From contig NZ_CP022752.1 in NCBI RefSeq assembly GCF_002263515.1, forward strand, positions 1 through 64,000: a stretch of DNA of 64,000 bases, written 5' to 3'. The position numbers and the translations under genes are program-made. Positions 40,088 through 49,640 of the stretch are shown in pieces (positions within the stretch are counted from its first letter, which is position 1; every line of letters begins with the position of its first letter). Source of the DNA: Actinopolyspora erythraea (GTDB lineage: Bacteria; Actinomycetota; Actinomycetes; Mycobacteriales; Pseudonocardiaceae). Below the pieces are notes generated by a model that saw nothing but the letters and a program-made list of their open reading frames with translations, made no database searches and had not been told where the DNA came from.

Positions 40088-40450
40088 CGCCGCTCCCGCT
40101 CCTTTGTCCACTTGCGACCAGAGTTCCGGCGGGGCAACGTGTGTCTGTTATGAGCGGTTCCGTACGGAGCGTGACCACCCGGTGATCGTTATCGCTTCGT
40201 GATGTTTATTTCGCGTCGATGGCGGAGCGCCACGCACCCACTGGCTCGCTCTGGCGAGTGAGCGCGTCGCCGCTCACGGCCGTCCGGCGGTGTGCTGCTT
40301 ATCGGGAATCGGTGCTCGTTCGGAGGAGACGGAGCGGGGCGCTCGTACTGTGGACCGTCGACAGTGCTCACCGCCGGAAACGGGACGGGGCCGATGACCG
40401 TCGGCTACCTCTTCCGCGGGGTGCTCAAGCTGACGAGACGCCGGTCGGCG
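40088..40450. other. Intergenic region, no firm gene
   Basis: 363 bp upstream of the Spo0M gene. A short open frame from ATG 40394 (MTVGYLFRGVLKLTRRR) runs into the antisense of the next gene and is not convincing. The 40170-40215 stretch is relatively AT-rich and probably holds the Spo0M promoter. Confidence 0.4.
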
Positions 40451-40714
40451 TCAACGCGCCGCCCACACCATCAGCATGATCGACGTCAGTACGTGTCCCG
40501 CTCCGAGTGCGACGCCGAACAGTGCCGTGGTGTCGAGGCGGTGCTCGCCCCGGCTCGCCACCGAGCCCCCGCCGCGGACCACGGCGCCAACGGCGCGGAC
40601 CACACCCGGCACGAGCAGCGCCCAGCTCGCGATCCCCAGGCACAACGCGATCGGACCCAGCCAGGAGCCCGCGCCGGAACGATGTCTGGCAGGGGTTCGC
40701 CGCTGTCGGTTCAT
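40451..40714 (-). CDS. Small hypothetical membrane protein
   Basis: An 87-residue ORF starting MNRQRRTPARHRSGAGSWLG. It has a first hydrophobic helix (GPIALCLGIASWALLVPGVV), a Gly/Arg loop, and a second (TTALFGVALGAGHVLTSIMLMVWAA). The positive-inside pattern and two balanced helices favour a real membrane protein, but no family is recognised and the ribosome-binding site is weak. It follows the DedA gene by 32 bp on the same strand, so co-transcription is plausible. Confidence 0.55.
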   Translation of the reverse strand: MNRQRRTPARHRSGAGSWLGPIALCLGIASWALLVPGVVRAVGAVVRGGGSVASRGEHRLDTTALFGVALGAGHVLTSIMLMVWAAR

Positions 40715-40746
40715 GCCGTCTTCTTCCCGGTGCCGGACCCGGGAGC

Positions 40747-41439
40747 TCAGTGGTTCGAGGAGTTCCCCGGGAGCGCTTCCCGAGGTGTCGAGGACCGCTC
40801 GCTCCGGTGGTCACCCCGGTTCTCCGGTGAGGACCGGTGGTAGCGGCGCCAGAGCAACGCGCTCGCGAGAGCGAGGGCGAGCGCGGCGAAGAGGATCCAG
40901 CTCGCACGTCCGAGAACATCCTCCAGGTAGGTGGCCGAGGCCCCGGCCGCCGTGCCGAGACCGACGTGCAACAGCGACCAGCCACACGCTCCGGACAGCG
41001 CGGCGGGCAGAAACCTGCGGAACGGGACTCCGCTGGCCCCGGCGGCGACAGGGGTCAGGGTGCGTACGACGGGCAGGAACCGGGCGGTGAACACCGCCCC
41101 ACTGCCGTGGCGGCGCAGCATCGCCGCGGCGCGGTCCCAGTGCTCCCGCCCCAGCTTGGCCACGACGCGTGTTTGTCGCATGCGTGGGCCGAAGCGGCAC
41201 CCCAGCCAGTAGCCGAAGCAGTCACCGGCGCAGGCGCAGGCCGCGACGACGGCGGCCAGCCCGAGGAAGTAGCTGGGTTCGGTCACGCTCGCGCCGGCGA
41301 GGAACAGGGCGGTTTCCCCGGGGACCAGGAAGCCCAGCCCGAAGGTGCACTCACTCAACGCCAGCACCCCGGCCAGCGCGATCACCAGCGGCCACGGGAG
41401 GTCCGTCAGGATGTTGACCCCGTCTCCGATGTCGGGCAT
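40747..41439 (-). CDS. DedA family membrane protein
   Basis: A 230-residue DedA (SNARE-associated/VTT) protein. ATG 41439 has GAGGAG 5 bases upstream. Motifs include FLVPGETALFLAGAS, GDCFGYWLGCRFGPRM, and the Arg-containing FTARFLPVVRTLTPVAAGASGVPFRRFLPAALSGACGW, typical of members acting as undecaprenyl-phosphate or phospholipid flippases. About five hydrophobic helices are present and the Ser/Arg-rich tail is cytoplasmic. Role inferred: lipid-carrier recycling or membrane homeostasis. Confidence 0.9.
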   Translation of the reverse strand: MPDIGDGVNILTDLPWPLVIALAGVLALSECTFGLGFLVPGETALFLAGASVTEPSYFLGLAAVVAACACAGDCFGYWLGCRFGPRMRQTRVVAKLGREHWDRAAAMLRRHGSGAVFTARFLPVVRTLTPVAAGASGVPFRRFLPAALSGACGWSLLHVGLGTAAGASATYLEDVLGRASWILFAALALALASALLWRRYHRSSPENRGDHRSERSSTPREALPGNSSNH

Positions 41440-42016
41440 GAGCACTCCTCGTGATCGGAAGCGGTGTCGACACCGTACCGATGGTCGGAGAGCCGTGCCG
41501 CAGCGTGGAGAGCCGCCGTAGCGGCATCCGCCGCGTGGCGGCGAAGCCCCGGTGCGCCCCGGGCTGTGGCCCCGGGGACGGCCGTGTCGTGGGAGCAAGC
41601 CCGGGGCCCGGCCGGGACCAGCGCGGGTTCTCCACCTCCGGCGGGCCCGGCGCCGCGCGGAGCTTCACTTCTCAGGACCGCTCCCGCCGGATCCCGCACC
41701 ACGGGGCGTCCGGAGCGAACCGGCCCGCTCTCGGCGATGACGCCATCACCGCCGAGGGCGTCCTCGCGTCGGCCGGCCCGGCACTTCCCGGCCGGACGGC
41801 GAGCTCGTCCTTTCCCGCGCTTCGCGTGGGGCGCCCGGAACGCGGTTCCCGGGGTGGACTCCGTTTCGTGCGCTTCCGGGGAGCGGTGACTGGGCCGGGG
41901 GAGTTCGCGACCGGGCTCCGGGCGACCGGGCGGCAGGTGGCCGAGCGGGAACCGCTCGCCACGTCAGGGGAGGCGTCGGTCCGCGTACCGGCGGACACCG
42001 TGATCACACCGCTACT
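41440..42016. other. Long intergenic region upstream of helD
   Basis: Nearly 580 bp of very GC-rich sequence without a convincing gene on either strand. Open frames exist but have Ser/Arg/Pro composition typical of antisense or non-coding high-GC DNA. The helD operator and promoter follow at its right edge. Confidence 0.5.
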
Positions 42017-42036
42017 CTACCCTCACGTAAGGGTAG
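42017..42036. promoter_or_regulatory. 20-bp palindromic operator upstream of helD
   Basis: CTACCCTCACGTAAGGGTAG: arms CTACCCT/AGGGTAG are perfect complements around CACGTA. TAGATT, a -10-like hexamer, begins inside its right arm at 42034. The start codon lies 33 bp downstream. Related sites occur at 46463-46482 and 47837-47856. Confidence 0.75.
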
Positions 42037-42068
42037 ATTCTGAGTGTTGACCCGATCCGGAGGTGGCC

Positions 42069-44222
42069 TTGACGGACGCGCGGACGCGAGAGGAAGAGCG
42101 GGAGCGTCGGCACCTGGCCGAGACGATGCGACTGCTGAACGCGGAGCTGGAGCGACTCACCGACTCCATCGACAGGTCCGCCGAGTTCATCCAGGCGCAG
42201 AAGGAGCACCTCTGGGAGCACTGGCGCGACATGGACAGCTCCGAGAAGGCCAGGTTCCGCGTCGACGTGGACCTGTCGGTGGCCCAGGGGGAGCACTCGG
42301 TCAAGCGGCGGGAACGCGTCGAACGGCTGCTGGACTCCCCCTACTTCGGGCGCGTGGACTTCCACGCGGCGAGCGAGGCGGGGGCCCAGGCCCACTACAT
42401 CGGGGTGCACAACTTCTCGGATCCCGAGACCCAGGAGATCCTGATCCACGACTGGCGCGCGCCGGTGTCCACGCTCTTCTACGACTTCGAGTCGGGTGAG
42501 GCCTCCTTCGAGGCGCCGGTGGGCACCATCCACGGCGAGATCACGAGCAAGCGCCAGTACAAGATCCGGGTCGGGCAGCTGGAGTACATGTTCGAGAGCT
42601 CGCTGAACATCGGTGACGACGTACTGCGGCGGGAACTGGGCGAGTCCGCCGACGACCGGATGAAGAACATCGTGGCGACGATCCAGCGGGAGCAGAACGC
42701 CGTGATCCGCAACGAGACGGCGCGGGTACTGATCCTGCAGGGCGTGGCCGGTTCCGGGAAGACGTCGATCGCGCTGCACCGAGTGGCGTTCCTGCTCTAC
42801 CGCTTCAAGGACACCCTCTCGTCCGACAACATCATGATCCTCTCGCCCAACAGGGTCTTCGGCGACTACATCGCCGACGTGCTTCCCGAGCTGGGTGAGG
42901 AGCGGGTCGCGGAGATCGACTTCGACAGGATCGCGGGGAAGTTCCTGGAGAAGGTCACCGGCTACGAGACGTTCAGCGAGCAGGTGGTCAAGCTGCTGGA
43001 GAACGGCGACGGGGCGGCGGCCGAGCGGATGCGCTACAAGGCGACCCCCGAGTTCGTCACCGAGCTCGACGAGTGGATCGCCTCCCGCGCTGACGAGGAG
43101 TTCGTGCCCGACGGGATCGAGCGCAAGGGTCGACGGCTCTCGGCCGACTGGGTCGCCGACGCCTTCGAGGAGGCTCGGGGGCTGCCGGTCTTCACTCGGC
43201 TCGACCGCGTGGCGAGCAGAGCCGTCAACCAGCTCAAGCAGCAGGTGCTGGACCGGGGCGGCAGCAAGTGGTCCTCCTCCGACGCCTCCAGCGTCCGCAG
43301 GCAGGTCCGGGCCATGTTCCCCTACAAGGACGCGCTGGCCATGTACCGGGCGTTCTACGACGATCCGGCCCGCCGGGGCATGTTCGAGCCGCTCGGCCGG
43401 AAGCGGATCGAGTACGCCGACGTGTTCCCGCTGATCTACACCATGATCAGGACGGACCGGCAGGAGGGCTACGGCCACATCCGCCACCTCGTGGTGGACG
43501 AGATGCAGGACTACACGCCCGTCCAGTACGCCGTGCTGCGCGAGCTCTTCTCCTGCGACATGACGATCCTGGGCGACTCCAACCAGTCGGTGAACCCGTT
43601 CAGCTCCTCGTCGCTGTCCACTATCCACAGTGTCTTCCCGGAGGCCGATTGCCTGGAGCTGTGCAAGAGCTACCGCTCCACGATCGAGATCACCGAGTTC
43701 GCCCAGCACATCTCCAGGAACGACAGGCTCGTCCCGATCGAGCGGCACGGCCCCCAGCCCCGGATCGTCGCCTGCGCGGACCAGCGGGACCAGCTGGCCC
43801 GGATCCTGAACGTCGTCGAGCGGCACGGTGACAGCGGCCACCGGTCACTCGGCATCATCTGCAAGACCGTCAGCCGGGCGGAGGCGCTCCACGCCTCCCT
43901 GTCCGAGGCCGGTGTCGAGCTGACCCTGCTCGACTACGAGAGCACGGAGTTCACCGGCGGCATCGTCGTCACCTCGGCGCACGTCTCCAAGGGGCTGGAG
44001 TTCGACGTCGTGGTCGTCCCGGAGGTCGACGACGCGAACTACGCCGACGAGATGGACAGGTGCATGCTCTACATCGCCTGCACCAGGGCCATGCACGAGC
44101 TCCACCTGACCCACGACGGGTCGCTGTCGCCCTTCCTGGAGTTCGCGCGAGAGCTCGAGGAGCACCCCGACGCCGTGACGGCGCGGGCCGGTGAGCACGC
44201 GCGAGAGGTGCGGGTGGGCTGA
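42069..44222 (+). CDS. HelD/HelR-like RNA polymerase-recycling helicase
   Basis: A UvrD-like superfamily 1 ATPase of 717 residues. In Bacillus and actinobacteria HelD pulls stalled RNA polymerase off DNA, and HelR forms protect against rifamycins. An N-terminal coiled coil (LAETMRLLNAELERLTDSIDRSAEFIQ) would enter the polymerase secondary channel. Walker A GVAGSGKT is at 225-232; later motifs are VVDEMQDYTPVQYAVL and LGDSNQSVNPF, and VVTSAHVSKGLEFDVVVV. TTG 42069 has GGAGG 5 bases upstream; GTG 42063 overlaps the Shine-Dalgarno. A 20-bp palindrome overlaps its promoter. Confidence 0.92.
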   Translation: MTDARTREEERERRHLAETMRLLNAELERLTDSIDRSAEFIQAQKEHLWEHWRDMDSSEKARFRVDVDLSVAQGEHSVKRRERVERLLDSPYFGRVDFHAASEAGAQAHYIGVHNFSDPETQEILIHDWRAPVSTLFYDFESGEASFEAPVGTIHGEITSKRQYKIRVGQLEYMFESSLNIGDDVLRRELGESADDRMKNIVATIQREQNAVIRNETARVLILQGVAGSGKTSIALHRVAFLLYRFKDTLSSDNIMILSPNRVFGDYIADVLPELGEERVAEIDFDRIAGKFLEKVTGYETFSEQVVKLLENGDGAAAERMRYKATPEFVTELDEWIASRADEEFVPDGIERKGRRLSADWVADAFEEARGLPVFTRLDRVASRAVNQLKQQVLDRGGSKWSSSDASSVRRQVRAMFPYKDALAMYRAFYDDPARRGMFEPLGRKRIEYADVFPLIYTMIRTDRQEGYGHIRHLVVDEMQDYTPVQYAVLRELFSCDMTILGDSNQSVNPFSSSSLSTIHSVFPEADCLELCKSYRSTIEITEFAQHISRNDRLVPIERHGPQPRIVACADQRDQLARILNVVERHGDSGHRSLGIICKTVSRAEALHASLSEAGVELTLLDYESTEFTGGIVVTSAHVSKGLEFDVVVVPEVDDANYADEMDRCMLYIACTRAMHELHLTHDGSLSPFLEFARELEEHPDAVTARAGEHAREVRVG

Positions 44223-44387
44223 GGCCGGGGTGGCACACGGCCCGGCCCTCCCCGGTGGGCACCGGTGGAGCCGAACCGCCGAGCTCCGCCACGTGGTCCG
44301 TGACCGGGTGGACATCCCGGTGCGCGAGAATCGTTGACCACCGTCGTCGCGAACAGCGGGCGTTCCGGGTGGTGAGGAAAGGACGGC

Positions 44388-44762
44388 ATGGTGGACGGGC
44401 ACATGCAGATCGGTGAGGTCGCCGAGCGCTGCGGCCTGTCGTTGCGCACGATCCGCTACTACGAGGAAGTCGGCCTGGTGGCGCCGAGCGCGCGCAGCCA
44501 GGGTGGTTTCCGGCTCTACACCGAGGCCGACCTGCGACGCCTGACCGTGATCAAGCGGATGAAGCCGCTGGGGCTGCAGCTCGAGGAGATGCGCGAGCTG
44601 CTCGAACTGCTCTCCAGGGAGCCCACCGAGCTGACGGCGCGGGAGCGGGAGCGGCTGCGGGACTTCCAGGGCAAGGCCGACGAGCAGTGCGACCGGTTGC
44701 GGACCCGGCTGCGGACCGCCGAGGAGTTCGCCGACACGCTGCACGACCGCCTGAGCGGCTGA
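44388..44762 (+). CDS. MerR family transcriptional regulator
   Basis: A 124-residue MerR protein: HMQIGEVAERCGLSLRTIRYYEEVGLV winged-helix head, RLYTEADLRRLTVIKRMKPLGLQLEEMRELLELL, and a C-terminal coiled coil (LRDFQGKADEQCDRLRTRLRTAEEF). It lacks a separate effector domain and any metal-binding Cys pair, so the signal is unknown. ATG 44388 has AAAGGA 6 bases upstream. It converges on the SulP gene, and MerR-SulP neighbours recur in actinobacteria, so it may control the SulP operator. That link is inference. Confidence 0.9.
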   Translation: MVDGHMQIGEVAERCGLSLRTIRYYEEVGLVAPSARSQGGFRLYTEADLRRLTVIKRMKPLGLQLEEMRELLELLSREPTELTARERERLRDFQGKADEQCDRLRTRLRTAEEFADTLHDRLSG

Positions 44763-44893
44763 GGGTTCCCGCCGGTGCTCCGGAACTCCGGTTGGTGGGG
44801 CGCGGGCGGTGTCCGGCACGAGGAGGTCCGAGGTGGTTGGGAGGGGCCGCGCGGGCGGCAGCACGGCCGCGGTACCGCCCGCGCGGTGCTCGG

Positions 44894-46377
44894 TCAGTGT
44901 TGGCTGCCGAAGTTGCCCGCGAGTGCGGCGTGGCGTTGTTTGCTGGGTTCGTTCATGCCGGTGATCGAGACGGTGATGCCGCGTTGGTGGTATTTGGTTT
45001 CGATGGCGTCGAGTGAGGCGACGGTGGAGGCGTCCCAGATGTGTGCTCCGGAGAGGTCGATGACGACGTTGTCCGGGTCGCCCGCGTAGTCGAATTGGAA
45101 GACGAGGTCGTTGCTGGAGGCGAAGAAGAGCTGGCCGGTTACGCGGTAGATTTTCGTGTTGCCGTCCGGGTCGAGGACGCTGTCGACGTTGACCAGGTGC
45201 GCTACCCGGTGGGCGAACAGCACCAGGGCCACCATCACGCCGACCACGACTCCGATGGCGAGGTTGTGGGTGAACACGGTGACCGCGACGGTGGCCAGCA
45301 TGACGGTGGTCTCGCTTTTGGGCATCCTGCGCAGTGTCCTGGGGTGGAGGCTGTGCCAGTCGACGGTGCCCACCGCGACCATGACCATGACCGCGACGAG
45401 GGCGGCCATGGGGATCAGCGCGACGATGTCGCCCAGCGCCAGTACGAGCACGAGTAGGAACACCCCGGCGAGGAAGGTGGACAGGCGGGTGCGGGCGCCG
45501 GACTTCACGTTGATCATGGTTTGGCCGATCATGGCGCAGCCGCCCATGCCGCCGAAGAAGCCGGTGACGATGTTGGCCACGCCCTGGCCCCAGGATTCGC
45601 GGGTTTTGTTGGAGTGCGTGTCGGTGAGCCCGTCGACGAGTTTGGCGGTCATCAGTGATTCCATGAGTCCGACCAGGGCCAGTGCCAGGGCGAAGGGGGC
45701 GATGATCCGCAGGGTCTCGAAGGTCATCGGCACGGCCGGGATGCCCAGCATCGGCAGGGTGTTCGGCAGGTCGCCCTGGTCGCCGACGGTGGGGACGGCG
45801 ATGCCCGCCGCCACGGTGAACGCGGTGAGCGCGACGATGGACACCAGCGGGGCCGGGATCGCCGTGGTCAGCCGGGGCAGGCCGACCATGAGCGCCAGTC
45901 CCACCGTCACGAGCGCGTAGACGCTCCAGGGGACGTCGGTGAGGTAGGGCAGTTGTGCGGTGAAGATCAGGATGGCCAGCGCGTTGACGAATCCGACCAT
46001 GACGCTGCGGGGCAGAAAGCGCATCAGCCGGGCCACGCCGAGTACTCCCAGCGTCGCCTGGAACAGACCGCCGAGAATCACGGTGGCGACCAGGTACTCC
46101 ACGCCGTGCTGCTGGGCCACGGGGGCGACGACCAGCGCGATCGCCCGGTGGCCGCCGAGATCATGGCACGGCGCCCGCCGACCAGCGAGATCGTCACCGC
46201 CATGGTGAACGAGGCGAACAGCCCGACGCGCGGGTCGACCCCGGCGATGATGGAGAACGAGATCGCCTCGGGGATCAGCGCCAGCGCCACCACGAGGCCG
46301 GACAGCACCTCGGTGCGCAGCACGCGCGGGGACAGCCATGACGGACGTGTTCGCAGGACAGCAGGAAGCGACATCAT
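44894..46377 (-). pseudogene. SulP family anion transporter with STAS domain, frameshifted
   Basis: The reading starts at ATG 46377 ([20 protein letters not shown]) and runs through [24 protein letters not shown] and [10 protein letters not shown]. It then loses frame at a G-run (CCC at 46144-46146 on the plus strand, where one more base is expected). The remaining ~415 codons continue in another frame: [23 protein letters not shown], the SulP core and a C-terminal STAS domain (VIDLSGAHIWDASTVASLD). All else is intact, so this is either a very recent inactivation or a sequencing error. The family carries sulfate, bicarbonate or similar anions. Confidence 0.85.
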
Positions 46378-46715
46378 CTTCTTTCGGTGCGGGTGGAAAC
46401 GGGAGAAGAGGTTCGACCCCAGTGGGGGCCACGCCGACGGGGCCCCACGATCGGCGCCAACATTACCCTTACGTAAGGGAAAGTTTGGGGAGAATGTGAC
46501 GCAGATCGGTGTGTGACCTGGCCTACCGTTCCGTGCTTCCAGCCGGACTGTCGGCCAGCACGTCCAGCGGGAACGTCTCCGCTCGGCTCCGGGGTGTTCG
46601 CGCGTGGTCCGGCTGGTAGGTGCCCCGGTGGGCGGGGTGGTGGACCCCTGTCGCTCGGTTTCCCCGGACGGAACAGTCCGCCCGCGCCCCTCGTGGCGGT
46701 GCGGTCGGCGCGGGA
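46378..46715. other. SulP promoter region
   Basis: 338 bp between the SulP start and the ADP-ribosylglycohydrolase stop, both minus strand. It contains the palindrome at 46463-46482. The SulP ribosome-binding site is AAAGAAG just before its ATG. No gene was seen. Confidence 0.55.
46463..46482. promoter_or_regulatory. Palindromic operator upstream of sulP
   Basis: TTACCCTTACGTAAGGGAAA: CCCTTACGTAAGGG is a perfect 14-bp palindrome. On the minus strand TAATGT follows the AAGGG arm at the same offset as TAGATT at helD. The start codon is 85 bp downstream. Confidence 0.75.
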
Positions 46716-47672
46716 CTACCGGCAGCGAGGCACGCGCTCGGCGAGGGCTTCGGCGAGGGCGCCGATGGTGGCCGCGTTCTCCAGCCGGTTCAGCCATGCC
46801 GACGGCAGTCCCCGCTCTCCGGTGCGGGCGGCGGTCGGGGCGGCGGCCATGGCCGCGGTGGTGTCGGTGTCGCCACCGGCCCGGATCGCGTACCGGACCG
46901 CCTCGGCGGGGTGGTCGGGGTGGCGCAGGAACGCCAGCAGTGCCAGCGGCACGGAGGCGCCCGCCGTGGCGTCGTTGCCGAGCCGCGCGGCGGCGGACGC
47001 GGGGGAGGCCTCGTCCAGCAGCTCGCGAACCTCCTCCAGGCGCGACCGCCATTCGGCGTGGTTGACGGTGCGGGCGAGCCGGTGCAGGAACCTTCCCCGT
47101 TCCAGCGGGACTTCCGGATCGCTGTGCAGGGCCAGGAACACCGCGCAGGACTGCGGCATCGCCCCCAGCTGCCCGTCGGGGTGGGCGTGGGTCACCCGGG
47201 CGCTGCGGCGGGCGAGTTCGACGACGTGCTGGGGACTGGTCCCGACCAGCGCGACGGGGGCCACCCGCATGGCCGCCCCGTTGCCGTAGGAGCCCCGCCC
47301 CTGAAAACCTCCTCCGGACGCCTCCGGCCACGCGGTTCCGCGCAGCACGCGCTCGAAGACCTCGCGAGTGCCGCGTCCGTAGCCGCGCCAGGGTTCCCGC
47401 TGCCACTCGCGGGCGAGTTCGACGGCGAGGGAGTCCTCGTCGATCGGTGCCGGGTTCGACCGCTCGGCCAGATGCCGCGCCAAGGCGAGCGTCAACGCCG
47501 TGTCGTCGGTGTAGCGGAGTCGTGTGGTGGCGCGTTCCTGCTGGAGGAGCTGTTCACCGTCGACGTGGCGGTGTCCCTCGAACGCGGCTCCCATGGCGTC
47601 ACCGAGCGTCACCCCGAGAAGCAGCCCTCGGGCCTTGGCCGAAGCGGTGGAGGAGGCCTCGGGCAGGGGCAT
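46716..47672 (-). CDS. ADP-ribosylglycohydrolase family protein
   Basis: A 318-residue DraG/ARH-type hydrolase that removes ADP-ribose from proteins or other targets using two Mg ions. Metal-site motifs are [28 protein letters not shown] and [11 protein letters not shown]. The loop [18 protein letters not shown] is also family-typical. All key Asp residues are present, so it should be active. The target is unknown. It sits alone between the SulP promoter and the prfC operator. Confidence 0.92.
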   Translation of the reverse strand: MPLPEASSTASAKARGLLLGVTLGDAMGAAFEGHRHVDGEQLLQQERATTRLRYTDDTALTLALARHLAERSNPAPIDEDSLAVELAREWQREPWRGYGRGTREVFERVLRGTAWPEASGGGFQGRGSYGNGAAMRVAPVALVGTSPQHVVELARRSARVTHAHPDGQLGAMPQSCAVFLALHSDPEVPLERGRFLHRLARTVNHAEWRSRLEEVRELLDEASPASAAARLGNDATAGASVPLALLAFLRHPDHPAEAVRYAIRAGGDTDTTAAMAAAPTAARTGERGLPSAWLNRLENAATIGALAEALAERVPRCR

Positions 47673-47990
47673 GGTCCGTTCGTCTCCTGTCCACTGTGGA
47701 TCTTTCCGTGAACGCGAGTCGCGGCCGTCGCGTCGAAGTGCCTCGTTTCAGTCGCCCGCGCGCACTCGACCGGTTCGCCCCCGGTGGCCGGGTATCCGGG
47801 ACGACCGGGGGCCGGGAGTGCTCCGCACGCGGAAATCTACACTAACGTAAGTGTTGTGTTTCGGGGGCGTCGGTCGCCGGTGCCCGTGGCGCGACGGCGT
47901 TCCGTAGCGGAGACAGCGCGGATCGACGTGCGAACCCGGCCGCGTGGTGATTCGACGAACCTCGGTGAACCGGCTACAGCGGGAGACAGA
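47673..47990. other. Intergenic and leader region of prfC
   Basis: 318 bp containing the palindrome at 47837-47856 and a ~130-base leader before the prfC start. In-frame codons extend from 47784 but encode Arg/Gly-rich sequence unlike RF3. Confidence 0.5.
47837..47856. promoter_or_regulatory. Palindromic operator upstream of prfC
   Basis: CTACACTAACGTAAGTGTTG, aligned on ACGT with the helD and sulP sites: left arm CTACACT versus CTACCCT, right arm AAGTGTTG versus AAGGGTAG. CACTNACGTAAGTG-type symmetry is kept, although with one central mismatch. Confidence 0.65.
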
Positions 47991-49595
47991 TTGAGCACGG
48001 TCCCTCAGTCCCAGCACGCGGAACCGGCGGGGGAGGCGGCGCGGCGCCGCACGTTCGCGGTGATCAGTCACCCGGACGCGGGCAAGTCGACGCTGACCGA
48101 GGCGCTGGCGCTGCACGCGAGAGTGATCTCGGAGGCCGGTGCGGTGCACGGCAAGGCCGGACGTCGCGGGGTCGTGTCGGACTGGCTGGACATGGAACGC
48201 GCCCGGGGCATCTCGATCACCTCGGCGGCGCTGCAGTTCGAGTACGACGACTGCGTCATCAACCTGCTGGACACGCCCGGCCACGCCGACTTCTCCGAGG
48301 ACACCTACCGCGTGCTGGCGGCCGTGGACTCGGCGGTGATGCTGTTGGACGCGGCCAAGGGGCTGGAACCGCAGACGCTGAAGTTGTTCGACGTCTGCCG
48401 CCACCGCGACATCCCGGTGATCACCTTCATCAACAAGTGGGACCGCCCGGGGCGCGAGGCGCTGCGGTTGTGCGACGAGATCAGCGAACGGATCGGGCTC
48501 CGGCCGATGCCGCTGACCTGGCCCGTCGGCGAGGCCGGTCACTTCCACGGGGTGCTGGACCGCGAGTCGGGGGAGTTCGTGGGCTACGAACGCACCGAGG
48601 GTGGCGCCCACCTCGCGCGGGAGCACCGCCTGACCGCCGAGGAGGCCGCCTCGGCGGTCGGCGAGGAGTGGGAGCGGGCCGTCGAGGAGTCCGAGCTGTT
48701 GACGGAGTCCGGCGGTGACCTCGACACCGAGGCGTTCCGCGCGGCCGTGGCCACCCCCGTGCTGTTCGGCTCGGCGGTGCGCAACTTCGGCGTCGGCCGG
48801 CTGCTCGACCTGCTGGTGCGACTGGCTCCCCAGCCCGCCGCCCGGCCGGACAAGCGGGGCGAACCCCGGCCGCTCGACGCGCCGTTCTCGGCGTTCGTGT
48901 TCAAGGTGCAGACCGGGATGGACCCCGCCCACCGGGACCGGGTGGCGTTCGCCCGGGTGTGCTCGGGGGTCTTCGAGCGCGGCATGGTCGCCACCCACGC
49001 CGCCACCGGGAAGCCCTTCGCCACCAAGTACGCCCAGCACATGTTCGGCCAACAGCGCGACACCGTCGAAACCGCCTATCCGGGTGACGTCGTCGGCCTC
49101 GTCAACGCCTCCGCGCTCGGCGTCGGGGACACGCTGTACGAGGGCAAGCCCGCCGTGGAGTTCCCGGGAATCCCCAGCTTCGCCCCGGAGCACTTCGCGG
49201 TGGCCCGCACGAGTGATCCCGGCAGGGCGAAGCAGTTCCGCCGTGGCGTCGAACAACTGGCACAGGAGGGCGTCATCCAGGTGCTGCACTCCGAGACCCG
49301 AGGTGAGGGCGCCCCCGTCCTCGCGGCGGTGGGGCCGATGCAGTTCGACGTGGTCACGCACCGAATGGAATCGGAGTTCCGGGCGCCGATCAAACTGGAG
49401 CGGTTGCCCTACCAGGTGGTGCGCTTGGTCGGCGACCAGAACCAACGCGGGGTGCTGCGGACGCACAACAGCGAGGTCCTGGAACGGCGGGACGGAGTGA
49501 CCCTGGCCGTGTTCACCGACAACATCGCCCTGCGTTCGCTCATGCGGCTGAACCCCGAGCTGGACCTGCGCCACCTGGTCGCCGACGCCGACTGA
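47991..49595 (+). CDS. prfC: Peptide chain release factor 3
   Basis: A translational GTPase that removes RF1/RF2 after termination. The 534 residues match RF3 length. G1 is HPDAGKST at 27-34, G3 is DTPGHADFSEDTYR and G4 is INKWDRPGR. The RF3-specific GISITSAALQFEY and the C-terminal DIALRSLMRLNPELDL-like ending (NIALRSLMRLNPELDL) follow. TTG 47991 is chosen because GGGAG lies 6 bases upstream and the protein begins close to the GTPase fold. Many actinobacteria lack RF3, so its presence beside a shared operator is of interest. Confidence 0.94.
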   Translation: MSTVPQSQHAEPAGEAARRRTFAVISHPDAGKSTLTEALALHARVISEAGAVHGKAGRRGVVSDWLDMERARGISITSAALQFEYDDCVINLLDTPGHADFSEDTYRVLAAVDSAVMLLDAAKGLEPQTLKLFDVCRHRDIPVITFINKWDRPGREALRLCDEISERIGLRPMPLTWPVGEAGHFHGVLDRESGEFVGYERTEGGAHLAREHRLTAEEAASAVGEEWERAVEESELLTESGGDLDTEAFRAAVATPVLFGSAVRNFGVGRLLDLLVRLAPQPAARPDKRGEPRPLDAPFSAFVFKVQTGMDPAHRDRVAFARVCSGVFERGMVATHAATGKPFATKYAQHMFGQQRDTVETAYPGDVVGLVNASALGVGDTLYEGKPAVEFPGIPSFAPEHFAVARTSDPGRAKQFRRGVEQLAQEGVIQVLHSETRGEGAPVLAAVGPMQFDVVTHRMESEFRAPIKLERLPYQVVRLVGDQNQRGVLRTHNSEVLERRDGVTLAVFTDNIALRSLMRLNPELDLRHLVADAD

Positions 49596-49640
49596 CCCGC
49601 CGCTTCCGACCGGCCACCACGAACCGACCGAGGAAACCCC

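Noticed and set aside
40394..40843. Plus-strand frame starting MTVGYLFRGVLKL
   Set aside because: It runs antisense through the small membrane gene and turns into Arg/Ser-rich sequence; no family and no good ribosome-binding site.
44223..44387. MerR-type operator for the MerR gene at 44388
   Set aside because: A TTGACC is present near 44334 but no dyad spacer or -10 is spaced from it, so autoregulation of the MerR type is not visible.
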